Source of the DNA: Candidatus Lambdaproteobacteria bacterium RIFOXYD2_FULL_56_26
Lineage (GTDB): Bacteria; SAR324; XYD2-FULL-50-16
Reading direction: 5' to 3'
NCBI GenBank assembly: GCA_001783715.1
Contig: MFNF01000057.1
Location: 1 to 64,000, forward strand
Length of the DNA: 64,000 nucleotides
Below, piece by piece: positions 45,835-54,933 of this stretch (position 1 is its first letter; every line of letters starts with the position of its first letter). The notes beneath the pieces are model-generated. The model was given only the letters and a program-made list of their open reading frames with translations. It did no database searches and was not told the origin of the DNA. The translations under genes were made by a program, and so were the position numbers.

Positions 45835-47163
45835 ATGAAACGACCTAAATTCAAGTCCCCGGGCAAGGCCGCCCTGAACCCCCGGTTGCAGGCCCTCAAA
45901 GACCTGCTGGCATGGTTGGCCCAAGGGGAGTTGAAGTACCCCCAAAGAAGCGCCTTTGAGACTTCCGGGTCCTTTGGGCTGTACAAAAATCTGCTCTCCC
46001 AGGCGGTGCGGTACAAAAACCGCTGGATGCACCTGACCAGTCTATTGACCGACCGTCCTGCCCACCAGCTGGACCCGGAGGTGGTCGGAGCGATTTGTTT
46101 GGGGCTGGTCCAGCTGAGCCCCGGCTCGGGGGTTGAACCTTGGGCGGCGATCGATGAGAGCGTGGCGCTGATGGACTTGGTAGAGAAACCTTTTCTAAAA
46201 GGGGTGGTCAATGCTAGCCTCAGGAGGTTCCAACGGGACCATGAAGCCCTGCTGGCGGGCCTGGATGAAACCTTGGCCCTGGGCTATCCCAAATGGATTT
46301 TGTCCCGTTGGGGGCAGTTTTATGGGGAGGCCCAGGCCAAAGAAATGGCGCTGGCCGGGAACGAACCGCCCAGAGTCTGGCTGTTGCCTCACCCCGAGTT
46401 GGGGGTCGAGGGGTTGAGCGCACTCTTGGCCGGCCAGGGTTTTGCCACCACCCAAGAAGAGGGGCGGCTGTGGGTGCCCGAGCCTTCGGGGCTGTTTGAA
46501 TCGGAGGCCTTTGTGACCGGCAAGTTTTTGGTCCAAGACCCGGCCTCCCAAGCGGTGGCCGAATTGGCCCTGCCTTGGGCCAAGGGCCGGGTACTCGATG
46601 CCTGTGCCGCACCGGGCGGGAAGCTGTGCCACCTGTTGTGGCACAAGGCGGCGGCTTTGGAAGAGGTGATCGCCCTGGAACCGGTTTTGGCCCGGCACCA
46701 ACGGCTGGAAGAAAACCTGGACCGGCTGGGCTTGGAAGCCAAAGTGGTCGAGGCCCATGCGGAAGACTGCTATGACCCCAAAGGGTTTGACCTGATCCTG
46801 GCCGACGTTCCCTGTTCGGCCACCGGGACCATCGGCAAACACCCGGAGGTCAAATGGAGCCGCAGGCCCCAGGACTTTGTGAACAACCAAAAGCAACAAT
46901 TGTTGATTTTGGAGCACCTAGCCGGGATGACCAAGCCCGGAGGAACCCTGATCTACTCTACCTGTTCCTTGGAGCCGGAAGAAAACCAGGATGTGGTTGC
47001 CGCCTTTTTGGAACGGCAAAAGAGCTTTGCGGTAGAGAAGACAGGCGACCAACCCTACCTGCTTTGTCTCCCTCGGTTGGGCCGAGGGGGGGCGTTTGCG
47101 GCGGTGTTGCGCCGGAACGAAGATACTCTGTTACAACCTCCAACCCCTGTTGAACCATGTTGA
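45835..47163 (+). CDS. rsmB: 16S rRNA (cytosine-967-C5)-methyltransferase
   Basis: 442 aa. N-terminal NusB-like helical RNA-binding domain (about 1-150) and C-terminal SAM methyltransferase. 'VLDACAAPGGKLCHLL' binds SAM. The two cysteines of the RsmB/NSUN mechanism are in DVPCSATGTIG and 'YSTCSLEPEEN'. Starts directly at the end of phoH and overlaps rpe by 7 nt. Confidence 0.93.
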   Translation: MKRPKFKSPGKAALNPRLQALKDLLAWLAQGELKYPQRSAFETSGSFGLYKNLLSQAVRYKNRWMHLTSLLTDRPAHQLDPEVVGAICLGLVQLSPGSGVEPWAAIDESVALMDLVEKPFLKGVVNASLRRFQRDHEALLAGLDETLALGYPKWILSRWGQFYGEAQAKEMALAGNEPPRVWLLPHPELGVEGLSALLAGQGFATTQEEGRLWVPEPSGLFESEAFVTGKFLVQDPASQAVAELALPWAKGRVLDACAAPGGKLCHLLWHKAAALEEVIALEPVLARHQRLEENLDRLGLEAKVVEAHAEDCYDPKGFDLILADVPCSATGTIGKHPEVKWSRRPQDFVNNQKQQLLILEHLAGMTKPGGTLIYSTCSLEPEENQDVVAAFLERQKSFAVEKTGDQPYLLCLPRLGRGGAFAAVLRRNEDTLLQPPTPVEPC

Positions 47164-47807
47164 TTGTTTCCCCTTCGTTGCTTTCGGCCAACTGTTCCAA
47201 ACTGGGGGCCGAGATTGAAGCCGTAGCCCAAGCGGGGGCCGACTGGCTGCACCTGGACGTGATGGACGGCACCTTTGCCCCGAACATCACCTTTGGTCCC
47301 CCGGTGATCGCTTGCCTGCCCAAACCGGCGGGGCTGCAGTTTGATGCCCACCTGATGGTGCAAAACCCGGAGCGGATCATCGATTCCTTTTTGGGCCTGG
47401 GCACCTTGGACTGGTTGACCGTCCATGCCGAATCCACCACCCACCTGCAACGGTTGCTCCAACTGATCCGAGACGCAGGCTGCCACCCTGGGGTTTCCCT
47501 CAATCCCTCGACCCCGCCCGAAATGATTGAATGGGTCTTGGACGATGTGGATCTGGTGCTGGTGATGACCGTCAACCCCGGCTTTTCGGGCCAAAAGTTT
47601 TTGCCTTCCGTGGCCCCCAAGATTGAGCGGATCAAAAATTGGATCGTCAAGCGGGGTCTAAAAACCCTGATCGAAGTGGACGGCGGGGTGAGCCCCAAAA
47701 ACGCCCGGTCTTTGATGGATGCGGGGATGGATGCTTGTGTAGCCGGTTCGGCGGTTTACGGCCAAAAGGACTACCAGGCGGCGATCAAGGCCCTCAAAGA
47801 TGTCTGA
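47157..47807 (+). CDS. rpe: Ribulose-phosphate 3-epimerase
   Basis: 216 aa TIM barrel, full length. Interconverts ribulose-5-P and xylulose-5-P. '[17 protein letters not shown]', metal-binding '[13 protein letters not shown]' and '[10 protein letters not shown]', '[14 protein letters not shown]' and '[11 protein letters not shown]' are signature motifs. Overlaps rsmB and ispF. Confidence 0.96.
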   Translation: MLIVSPSLLSANCSKLGAEIEAVAQAGADWLHLDVMDGTFAPNITFGPPVIACLPKPAGLQFDAHLMVQNPERIIDSFLGLGTLDWLTVHAESTTHLQRLLQLIRDAGCHPGVSLNPSTPPEMIEWVLDDVDLVLVMTVNPGFSGQKFLPSVAPKIERIKNWIVKRGLKTLIEVDGGVSPKNARSLMDAGMDACVAGSAVYGQKDYQAAIKALKDV

Positions 47808-48288
47808 TCTTCGGGTCGGCACCGGTTTTGATGTCCATGCCTTGGTGCCCAACCGGGCCTTGGTCTTGGGCGGGGTGACGGTGCCCTACCCTTTGGGGCT
47901 GCTCGGCCATTCGGATGCCGATGTTCTGGTCCATGCAATCATGGACGCACTCTTGGGGGCCGCAGGGCTGCCGGACATCGGCAACCTGTTCCCCGATTCG
48001 GACCCGGCTTTTTTGGGGGCCGATTCCCTCAAATTGTTGTCCCAGGTTTGGTCCCGGCTCCAGGCAGACCGCTGGACCTTGGCCAACCTCGATTCGGTGG
48101 TCATGGCGGAAAAACCAAAGCTCAAGGACTTTATCCCCAAGATGCGGGAAAACATCGCTCTGGTGTTGGGGGTTTCCGTGCCCCAGGTGAACGTCAAGGC
48201 CACCACTACCGAAAAACTGGGTTTCACCGGTCGGGGCGAGGGAATCGCCGCCCAGGCGGTGGCCCTTCTGGTCCGGGAAAAACTATGA
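47800..48288 (+). CDS. ispF: 2-C-methyl-D-erythritol 2,4-cyclodiphosphate synthase
   Basis: 162 aa, normal. MEP pathway enzyme. Metal site Asp11/His13 (GTGFDVHAL) and His45 ('[16 protein letters not shown]'); '[18 protein letters not shown]' and '[19 protein letters not shown]' are conserved. Usually next to ispD; here it is between rpe and dapE with overlaps of 8 and 4 nt. Shows the organism uses the MEP isoprenoid route. Confidence 0.96.
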   Translation: MSDLRVGTGFDVHALVPNRALVLGGVTVPYPLGLLGHSDADVLVHAIMDALLGAAGLPDIGNLFPDSDPAFLGADSLKLLSQVWSRLQADRWTLANLDSVVMAEKPKLKDFIPKMRENIALVLGVSVPQVNVKATTTEKLGFTGRGEGIAAQAVALLVREKL

Positions 48289-49343
48289 AAGACTTGGGGC
48301 AATTGCTGCTGGAATTGGTTTTGATCCCTTCCCCAACTGGGCGGGAGCAAGAGCTGTCCAAACACCTTTTTGAGACCCTCGACCCTCTGGAACATTACGA
48401 TTGCCAACAGCTGGGCCTGGGGCTCTGTTATTTTGGCCCCCAGGAAGCCGCCAAGCCGACCTTGGCCTTTTTTGGCCACCTGGACACGGTCATGGACCAG
48501 CAAACCGACCTGCCTTGTATCAAAGAGGGCCGGGTTTATGGTTGCGGAGCGAGCGACATGAAGGCCGGGCTGGCGGTGATGGTCTCGTTGATGCAAAAGA
48601 TCAACACCCAGCTTTGCCAGTACAACCTGATCTTCGTGTTTTACGACCGGGAAGAGGGCCCCTACCTGGAAAACGGGCTGGAGCCGATCCTGCAGGAAAT
48701 GGGCAGCTTGTTTGACAAGATTGACTTGGCCTTTGTGCTGGAACCTACCGACAACCAGATTGAAATGGGCTGTTTGGGAGGCCTCCATGCCGAGGTGGGC
48801 TTTTCCGGCAAAAGCGCCCACAGTGCCCGGCCCTGGCAGGGGGAGAATGCCTTGCACAAGGCCTGGGGACTGCTCAAAAAATTATCCGAAACCGAGCGCA
48901 AGGAAGTGGAATTTGGGGGGCTCAAGTTTTATGAGGTCCTCTCTGCCACCCAAGGGCGCACCAACAACAGCCGCAACTCAATCCCAGCCACGTTTGAGCT
49001 GAACCTCAATTACCGCTTTGCCCCCGGAAAGAGTCTGGAACAAGCGAAAGAAGAGTTTTTGGCTTGGGTCGGCCCGGAGGTTTCGGTTCGGTTTGTGGAC
49101 GAGGCCCCTTCGGCGCCGGTCCTGGTGGGCAACCGGATCTTGGATCAATTTGTCACTCGGTACCAACTCTCGGTGCTGCCCAAACAAGCCTGGACGGACA
49201 TCGCCCGGCTGGCCTTGGCCGGGATTCCGGCGGTCAACTTTGGCCCAGGTTCGGGGGCCATGGCCCACCAAAAGGATGAATGGGCCTCATTACAAGAGCT
49301 TGAAAGGAATTACCAAACCTTTTCCTCCTTTCTTTTGGGCTGA
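48285..49343 (+). CDS. dapE: Succinyl-diaminopimelate desuccinylase-like M20 peptidase
   Basis: 352 aa. Starts [19 protein letters not shown] at the ATG overlapping the ispF stop. Di-zinc site: His in 'FFGHLDTV', Asp in 'GASDMKAG', the catalytic Glu pair in 'YDREEGP', 'LEPTDN', and a C-terminal His in '[11 protein letters not shown]'. It resembles the DapE form found in Actinobacteria and several other phyla rather than E. coli DapE. With dapA nearby this supports the succinylase DAP route; other M20 substrates cannot be excluded. Confidence 0.83.
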   Translation: MKDLGQLLLELVLIPSPTGREQELSKHLFETLDPLEHYDCQQLGLGLCYFGPQEAAKPTLAFFGHLDTVMDQQTDLPCIKEGRVYGCGASDMKAGLAVMVSLMQKINTQLCQYNLIFVFYDREEGPYLENGLEPILQEMGSLFDKIDLAFVLEPTDNQIEMGCLGGLHAEVGFSGKSAHSARPWQGENALHKAWGLLKKLSETERKEVEFGGLKFYEVLSATQGRTNNSRNSIPATFELNLNYRFAPGKSLEQAKEEFLAWVGPEVSVRFVDEAPSAPVLVGNRILDQFVTRYQLSVLPKQAWTDIARLALAGIPAVNFGPGSGAMAHQKDEWASLQELERNYQTFSSFLLG

Positions 49344-49399
49344 AGTTCAAGTATTCCCTTAGTCAGACCTTGGAAAAGGCTTCCATAAAAAAACCGCCC

Positions 49400-52033
49400 A
49401 TGGCTCATCCGAAACTGATTGCCCCAAAGATCGCTTGGCTGGAACAGCTGGCTGCAGAGTCCCCGCTGTGGCCCAAAAACGTCCGCAGCCAAAAAACGGT
49501 GGGCAAGTTTTTGCTGCTGCTGTTCGTTTCGGTGGCTATCGGCAGCCTCCTGAGCCCCCGCTTCACCCTGCAAACCTCGCTGTACGAGGAAGGGGACGTG
49601 ATCCGGGAGAACGTAGTGATCCCCGAGAACATGCTGCTGCCCGACCGGGTTTCAACTAAACTCAAGGGGGACAAGCTGATCAAGGACCTGGGCACGGTCT
49701 ATGACTACGACCCCAACCTGTTTGCCTCCAGCATCAGCCGCATCCAAAAGGCCTTTGCCCTGGCTCGGGCCGAACAGGTCCAGATCAAACAGGCGGAGCA
49801 AAGCAACGCCAAAAAGCGGCACGACCTGGGGGGAGAATACTTCCGGTTGCTACAAAGCCTCCAAGACACCGACCACAAGATCAACCAATACAAGTCCTTT
49901 AAAGCCTTCCTTTCCCTCCAGTTGCAAGGGTTGCCCGAGAAACTGAGCGCCAAGGATTTTATCGTCAAATCCAAACTGGATGCGGACCTACAGATCACCT
50001 CCCGGCTGGTTAAGGAGCTGGGAGAGAAAAAGAAGCGAGACCAGGAAACCCTGACCCGTTACCCCACCCTGTTCAGTTCCGGGGCAGCGGAGTTAACCGC
50101 CGCCGAGGCGCAGGTCAAGGAACGCAAAGGGGCCAACGACCTGAACCTGCTCAAGGCCTTGGGCCTGGAGCTGACCGAGGTGGAACGCTCGGCCATGAAC
50201 TTCGACTACACCGAACCCAGCTTCGAGCGGACCTTGCTGGACCTGCTCAGCGGGGTGCAAAATTCCCAGATCATTGGCTCCAAAGAAGAACTGGCCGGGG
50301 GGCAGGATAAGTTGGTTTTGCGCAACCTTTTGAGTGGCGGGGACGAACCCTACCAAAGCCCCGACCAGTTTACCTCCTTGGACGACGCAAGGGACAAGGT
50401 GAGGCAGTTTGCCCAAGACCGGTTCACCCAGGACGAGTCGGGCCGGCAGCGGAGCCTGGGGATCCTGTTGGCCCAAAAGCTCTTGCGCCCGACCGTGACC
50501 TTGAACAAGCTGGAATTGGAGAAACGCAAGGAAGGCATCGTGGAGACCATGAGCCCGGTTTATTTTAGCGTCAAAAAAGGCGAGGTCATCGCCAGGGCTG
50601 GGGACCGGGCCACGAGGCACCAGGTGGAACTGATCCAAAGTTTTTATGATGAAATGGAAAATGCGGAGAAGTGGCCCAAGATGTTGGGGACCCTTTTGAT
50701 CGTCTTGTTTTCCCTGGTGCTGGTTTATTTCGTGTTGCAGCTCAAGGGCGGAGCGAGGCTTTCCTTCAAGTCCTTGTTGCTGATGAGCCTGGCCATCGTC
50801 TTGACCTTGTTTTTGGTCAAGGGGCTGGTGGTAGTCGGGGAGAGCATCTCGATGAGGTACACCGAGATGGATACGGTGATGCTTCGGTACCTCTTCCCGG
50901 TGGCCTTGACCTCCATGTTGGTGGGGATCCTGATCAACTTCGAGGTGGCCTTGTTGGCGGGGCTTTTGACCAGCCTCTTTTTGACCTTGATGGTCCAGGG
51001 CAACCTGTACTTCTTCTTTTTTGCCATGGTCGGCTCCATGATTGCTTCGCTGCCCATGACCAAGTTTGAATCCCGCCACTCCCTGCTCAACCACGGTCTC
51101 AAGGTTTCGGTGCTCAACCTGCCGGTGATTTTGATTGTCCTGCTGATTGAGCGCAACGAGTTGGGGCCCTGGGTGATCCCCTACTTTGTAGCCGGGGCGC
51201 TGGGCGGGGTGTTGTCGGCGGTGTTGGCTTCGGTGTTGTTGCCGCTGTTTGAGGCGCTGTTTGACGTGACCACCAACCTGCGGTTGCTGGAGCTTTCCAA
51301 CATGAACCATCCGGCGCTCAAACACCTGATCTTTAATGCCCCAGGAACCTACCAGCACAGCATTTTGGTGGGCAACCTGACCGAAGCGGCGGCCCAAAAG
51401 ATCGGTGCCAACCCCTTGCTGGCCAGGGTCGGATCTTATTACCACGACCTGGGCAAAGGGCAAGACAGCCATTTTTTCATTGAAAACCAGCCCCAAAATT
51501 CCACCAACATCCACGACGAGATCGACGACCCATACGTCTCGGCCAAAAAAATCATCGACCACCTGAGAATAGGGGCCTTGATGGCCGAGAAGTTCCGGCT
51601 GGGCAGCTTGATCCGGGACATGATCGTGCAGCACCATGGGATCGGTCTGGTCCGGTACTTTTATGACCGGGCAATCAAAAATGCGATGGTCCAGGATGAA
51701 AATGTCAAGCTCGACGAGTCCCCCTTCCGCTACCCCGGCCCCAAGCCACAAAGCTTGGAAGCGGCGTTGATCATGTTGGCCGATGCCTCCGAGGCCTCGA
51801 CCCGGAGCATCGAAAAGCCCACCGAAGCCCTGATCGGCCAGATGGTGCAAAAGGTTGGCTGGGCGATCCTCAAAGACGGCCAGTTGGACGAATCCGGCAT
51901 GACCTTGGAACAATTCCGGGACACCTTGCAATGTTTTGTCAAGGTCCTGGTTTCCATCCACCACCACCGCATCCAGTACCCCGACGAGGTCGGCTTGGTG
52001 TCCAACCGGCACAAGGCGGCCTACAATGCCTGA
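49400..52033 (+). CDS. 7TM-HD family HDIG phosphohydrolase (PgpH/YqfF-like)
   Basis: 877 aa from the ATG at 49400; a TTG at 49370 would add 10 residues. One N-terminal membrane helix, a large extracytoplasmic 7TMR-HDED-like domain (about 70-410), seven closely spaced helices (about 425-640), and a cytosolic HD domain. The HD domain has His in 'GTYQHSILVGNL', HD in 'GSYYHDLGKGQ' and 'VQHHGIGLVRYFY'. Listeria PgpH of this family hydrolyses c-di-AMP, so that is the likely substrate. Lies between dapE and ybeY, its usual partner. Confidence 0.92.
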   Translation: MAHPKLIAPKIAWLEQLAAESPLWPKNVRSQKTVGKFLLLLFVSVAIGSLLSPRFTLQTSLYEEGDVIRENVVIPENMLLPDRVSTKLKGDKLIKDLGTVYDYDPNLFASSISRIQKAFALARAEQVQIKQAEQSNAKKRHDLGGEYFRLLQSLQDTDHKINQYKSFKAFLSLQLQGLPEKLSAKDFIVKSKLDADLQITSRLVKELGEKKKRDQETLTRYPTLFSSGAAELTAAEAQVKERKGANDLNLLKALGLELTEVERSAMNFDYTEPSFERTLLDLLSGVQNSQIIGSKEELAGGQDKLVLRNLLSGGDEPYQSPDQFTSLDDARDKVRQFAQDRFTQDESGRQRSLGILLAQKLLRPTVTLNKLELEKRKEGIVETMSPVYFSVKKGEVIARAGDRATRHQVELIQSFYDEMENAEKWPKMLGTLLIVLFSLVLVYFVLQLKGGARLSFKSLLLMSLAIVLTLFLVKGLVVVGESISMRYTEMDTVMLRYLFPVALTSMLVGILINFEVALLAGLLTSLFLTLMVQGNLYFFFFAMVGSMIASLPMTKFESRHSLLNHGLKVSVLNLPVILIVLLIERNELGPWVIPYFVAGALGGVLSAVLASVLLPLFEALFDVTTNLRLLELSNMNHPALKHLIFNAPGTYQHSILVGNLTEAAAQKIGANPLLARVGSYYHDLGKGQDSHFFIENQPQNSTNIHDEIDDPYVSAKKIIDHLRIGALMAEKFRLGSLIRDMIVQHHGIGLVRYFYDRAIKNAMVQDENVKLDESPFRYPGPKPQSLEAALIMLADASEASTRSIEKPTEALIGQMVQKVGWAILKDGQLDESGMTLEQFRDTLQCFVKVLVSIHHHRIQYPDEVGLVSNRHKAAYNA

Positions 52034-52457
52034 ACTGTGGGTTGATTTTGCCGAGGCGGTGGAGCCCTTTGATTCCGCCGACCTGGAAAAACGGTGCTTG
52101 CTGTTGATGGATGCGGCGGGAGTGACCCGTCCGGTGAACCTGCTGTTTTGCTCCAAAGAGGAGAGCCAAGAACTGAACCGGCAGTACCGGGGCCAGGACA
52201 AACCTACCGACATCCTTTCTTTTGGTTATGAAGCCCCGGAAGAGCCGCTGGGAGACTTGGCCTTGTGCCTGGAAGTGGCCAGGGAACAGGCCCAGGGATT
52301 TGGTTTGGCCTTGGAGGAGGAACTGCTCCGCCTGTTCGCCCATGGGTTGGTGCACCTGATGGGGATGGACCACCAGAGCCCCGAAGAGGAAGCGGCGATG
52401 TTGGCGGAAGAACGAAAGCTGCTGGCGAGCTTGGGGCTGGAAGGGCTGTATTCTTAG
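52026..52457 (+). CDS. ybeY: Endoribonuclease YbeY (rRNA maturation factor)
   Basis: 143 aa. The zinc site H-x3-H-x5-H is seen in FAHGLVHLMGMDH. 'DKPTDILSFGYE' and 'LGDLALCLEVAREQA' are conserved. Involved in 16S 3'-end maturation and ribosome quality control. Starts 8 nt inside the HDIG gene. Last gene of the operon. Confidence 0.95.
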   Translation: MPELWVDFAEAVEPFDSADLEKRCLLLMDAAGVTRPVNLLFCSKEESQELNRQYRGQDKPTDILSFGYEAPEEPLGDLALCLEVAREQAQGFGLALEEELLRLFAHGLVHLMGMDHQSPEEEAAMLAEERKLLASLGLEGLYS

Positions 52458-52577
52458 ATAAAATCAATTCAGGTGGGAGGACTCCCTTCGCTCCCAAAGC
52501 CCCCGTAAAAATCTGCCGGGGCCACAAACCCACCTCCAATCCAAAGTCAAGTGAGGCGGATTCTGCCCCTCCGGCTT

Positions 52578-53630
52578 CTATCCGTGGGCCAAAACAAAGG
52601 CGTAGGCCCCTTCCCGGAAAAAGAAGTAGGGGGAAAAGGCGAGGTTGGCCTTCAGGTCGTTGAGGTAGGCCCGGTTGGGGTCCACCGTCCGCCGGAAGGT
52701 CCAGATGCCGCCTTTCTTGCGCTGGATACATTCCAGGGACCCAAAGTCCACAAAAATCCGGCGCTCTTCCTTGTTCAGGTACAGCATCTGGGGCAGGTAG
52801 TCGATCTTGCCGTTGCTGCTCTCCACCTTGATCCGCTCCCCTTCCAGGTTGAGGCTGTAGCTCAAGCCCCGCATCCCGGTCCAGTCCTGGGAGGCGCTGG
52901 ACTGGGCCAGTTCCTGGTAGGGGTAAACCCGGTCCACCGGCTGCAAGGGCACCTCGCCGTTGGCCGCCGCCGTGGCGGTGATCTCGGCCAAGTTGCCGTT
53001 GACATCCTTGGGGTAGGGGATCTTGAGGTCCACAAACCGGATGAACCGTACCACTCTGGTTCTGTCCTTCTTGAGTTTTACGCCGATCGAATTGAGGGTG
53101 TAAAAGATCAGGTCTTTTTGGCTGAGGTTATAGATCCGGTCTTCGGCGGCAAAGGTTTTGGTTTGGTTGTCGATCACCACGTTCAAGACCTTCTTGGGGT
53201 CGGCGGTATTGATCCGCAACATCAAAACCATCTCATCGGTCAGCGGGACGACCTTCTGCAAACTTTCAAAGGTAAAGTCCACCTTCCCGGCCACCAGGAC
53301 CTGGGTCCATTTCCGCAATTCCTGCAAAACCACCGGGTGTTCGGGGGTCAGGTTTTTGGCCTGCTCCAGTCTGGCGTAGGCAATGTCCATCAGGCCTTCG
53401 TCCAGGTACTGCTGGTACCGGAGCAGAAGGTCTTCAGTGGTTCTCTCGGCGGTGCGCAGGTAGGCGGCTTTGAAGTCGTCGTCCCCCGGACTGTCGGCAT
53501 AGGCCTTGTGGAAGGAGAGGTTTGCTTCTTCAAACCGGTCTTGGGCCTCCAGTTGCTTGCCTTGGTAATAATTGTAGTTGCACCCGCAAAGGGTCAGGCC
53601 CAAGGCCAAAAACAGAGGCAGCCCTTTCAT
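52578..53630 (-). CDS. Uncharacterised lipoprotein with N-terminal tetratricopeptide-like region
   Basis: 350 aa. Signal with lipobox LTLCGC, then Asn-Tyr, so probably outer membrane. An N-terminal helical part (about 20-115) looks TPR-like ('ANLSFHKAYADSPGDDD', 'AYARLEQAKNLTPEHP'). The remaining 230 residues are beta-rich and I recognise no family. The start at 53630 overlaps the stop of the upstream gene by 4 nt. The upstream exported TPR-like protein and this lipoprotein are probably partners in one envelope function. Confidence 0.75.
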   Translation of the reverse strand: MKGLPLFLALGLTLCGCNYNYYQGKQLEAQDRFEEANLSFHKAYADSPGDDDFKAAYLRTAERTTEDLLLRYQQYLDEGLMDIAYARLEQAKNLTPEHPVVLQELRKWTQVLVAGKVDFTFESLQKVVPLTDEMVLMLRINTADPKKVLNVVIDNQTKTFAAEDRIYNLSQKDLIFYTLNSIGVKLKKDRTRVVRFIRFVDLKIPYPKDVNGNLAEITATAAANGEVPLQPVDRVYPYQELAQSSASQDWTGMRGLSYSLNLEGERIKVESSNGKIDYLPQMLYLNKEERRIFVDFGSLECIQRKKGGIWTFRRTVDPNRAYLNDLKANLAFSPYFFFREGAYAFVLAHG

Positions 53631-54685
53631 GGGAGAAACATCGGATCGGGGTTGAGGATCTGGGTCAAGGTTTGTCTTGATTCGGTAAGCTCTTTTTCCA
53701 AGGCACCGCTCATAAATTTCAGCCGCCCTTCCCAAAGGTTGGGGCTTTGTTCGGCCAGCTTCATCAGCCGCTCCCGGCCCGCTCCGGTGGAAAGCCCGGT
53801 GGCGTAGGCCGAGAGGAACAGGCCCAGGTCGGAGCGAGGGTCTTTTTTGTAGGCTTCGTTGGCCGCTTTTTCCACAAAGGTGGGAAAGCTGCCGGTCAGT
53901 TGGTAGTTGAAGGCCAGTAGGGCCAACAGTTCCCCGTTGTTGGGGTAGTCCTCCAGGGACTTGCGCAGCATCCGGTCCGCCCGTTTGAGCAGGGAGGCCC
54001 CCCGGTCCATTTCACCCAAGGCGGCCAACAACATCTCCAGGTTGATCTCGGCGATCACCGCCGCTTGCGGCTGTCCGCCCAGCTCCTTGAGCAGACCCTG
54101 GACCTCTTCGATGCTTGGCAGTTGGTTGGTCTCGTATCTCCTTTGCCGGAGCCGGTACAAAGGCTCCCCGAAGTCCAGCTCCAGGAAAAAAGCTGGTTTG
54201 GGCCATTGGGCTGGTGTCCCCAGTTGGCCCAAAAGCCAACTCCCCATTTCGGCCAAGGTGTCAGCGGTTTGGGCGGAGCCGAAGGTCCGCTCCAAGGCGG
54301 TTCCTTGGTTCTTGGGGTCAAACAATTCCAGCTTGAGGTAGATCAGCCGTCCCACCTTTTGGTACACCCCCTCGACCCGGTACCCGCCGATCTTGGGCAA
54401 TCTGCCGGGGTAGGACAACCGAGACTGCTCGAAGCTGGTCAGTTCCACCGCTTCGGTTTGGGAGAGGTTGGCCCGCAGGTACAGCTCCACCATTGCTCCA
54501 AAAGACCCAAATTCTTCGGTGTTCCTTTGGTTCTGGGGCAGGTGCAGGGTGACCAGGGGCCTTGCCAGCGCAAGGCCGCTGGTGCAAACCAGCAACCCTA
54601 CCGTAAGCCCCAGCCAAAGCCACCTGGGAGGGCTAAAAGTGAGAATGCTCGCCGTGGTGTTCCCCTTCGCCGGAATGGTGGGCAT
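53627..54685 (-). CDS. Exported protein with TPR-like C-terminal half, unknown function
   Basis: 352 aa from the ATG at 54685; the frame is open to 54739. Signal peptide 'WLWLGLTVGLLVCTSGLALA' then Arg-Pro. The N-terminal domain (about 40-170) could be a CsgG/TolB-N-like alpha/beta unit: 'MVELYLRANLSQTEAVELTS' and 'VEGVYQKVGRLIYLKLELFD' suggest a lipoprotein-like 'quantify and sum' fold seen in FlgO/CsgG-type proteins. The C-terminal half is helical with TPR-like spacing. Overlaps the small coiled-coil gene upstream by 53 nt and the lipoprotein gene downstream by 4 nt. Confidence 0.68.
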   Translation of the reverse strand: MPTIPAKGNTTASILTFSPPRWLWLGLTVGLLVCTSGLALARPLVTLHLPQNQRNTEEFGSFGAMVELYLRANLSQTEAVELTSFEQSRLSYPGRLPKIGGYRVEGVYQKVGRLIYLKLELFDPKNQGTALERTFGSAQTADTLAEMGSWLLGQLGTPAQWPKPAFFLELDFGEPLYRLRQRRYETNQLPSIEEVQGLLKELGGQPQAAVIAEINLEMLLAALGEMDRGASLLKRADRMLRKSLEDYPNNGELLALLAFNYQLTGSFPTFVEKAANEAYKKDPRSDLGLFLSAYATGLSTGAGRERLMKLAEQSPNLWEGRLKFMSGALEKELTESRQTLTQILNPDPMFLP

Positions 54686-54842
54686 CGGTGCCGCCAAAAC
54701 CGTCGAGGTGGGAAAGCAGAGAGGAAAGCTTTTCTTCATACTGGGATTTTTGCTGTTCTAATTCCTTGACCCGGTTTTGCAGTTCTTCGATGGTCTGCAT
54801 CGCCTTTTTGATCCGGCTTTCGATTTGGTCGAGAATTTCCAT
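54633..54842 (-). CDS. Small coiled-coil protein (ZapB-like) with His-rich tail
   Basis: 69 aa. Residues 1-48 form a continuous coiled coil with heptad leucines ('IEELQNRVKELEQQKSQYEE'), like the cell-division factor ZapB. The tail contains six histidines within 15 residues (HHSGEGEHHGEHSHF), possibly metal binding. The ATG at 54842 is chosen over an upstream TTG because AAGGA sits 5 nt ahead of it. Between ppiD and the exported TPR-like gene; function unknown. Confidence 0.7.
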   Translation of the reverse strand: MEILDQIESRIKKAMQTIEELQNRVKELEQQKSQYEEKLSSLLSHLDGFGGTDAHHSGEGEHHGEHSHF

Positions 54843-54933
54843 GGCTTCCTTCAATTCGGTGGATAGGGCTCCCTGGGGGGGAGGACTGAGTCGTTTTTAT
54901 CCTTTGTACCCCCCAATCGCAAGGAGAATCTTC

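Noticed and set aside
50093-52213. 706-aa minus-strand ORF antisense to the HDIG gene
   Set aside because: Low-complexity His/Gln/Gly composition typical of an antisense shadow; the plus strand encodes a full HDIG protein.
52501-52521. CCCCG/CGGGG stem between ybeY and the convergent lipoprotein gene
   Set aside because: Short stem, large loop and no T tract on either strand.
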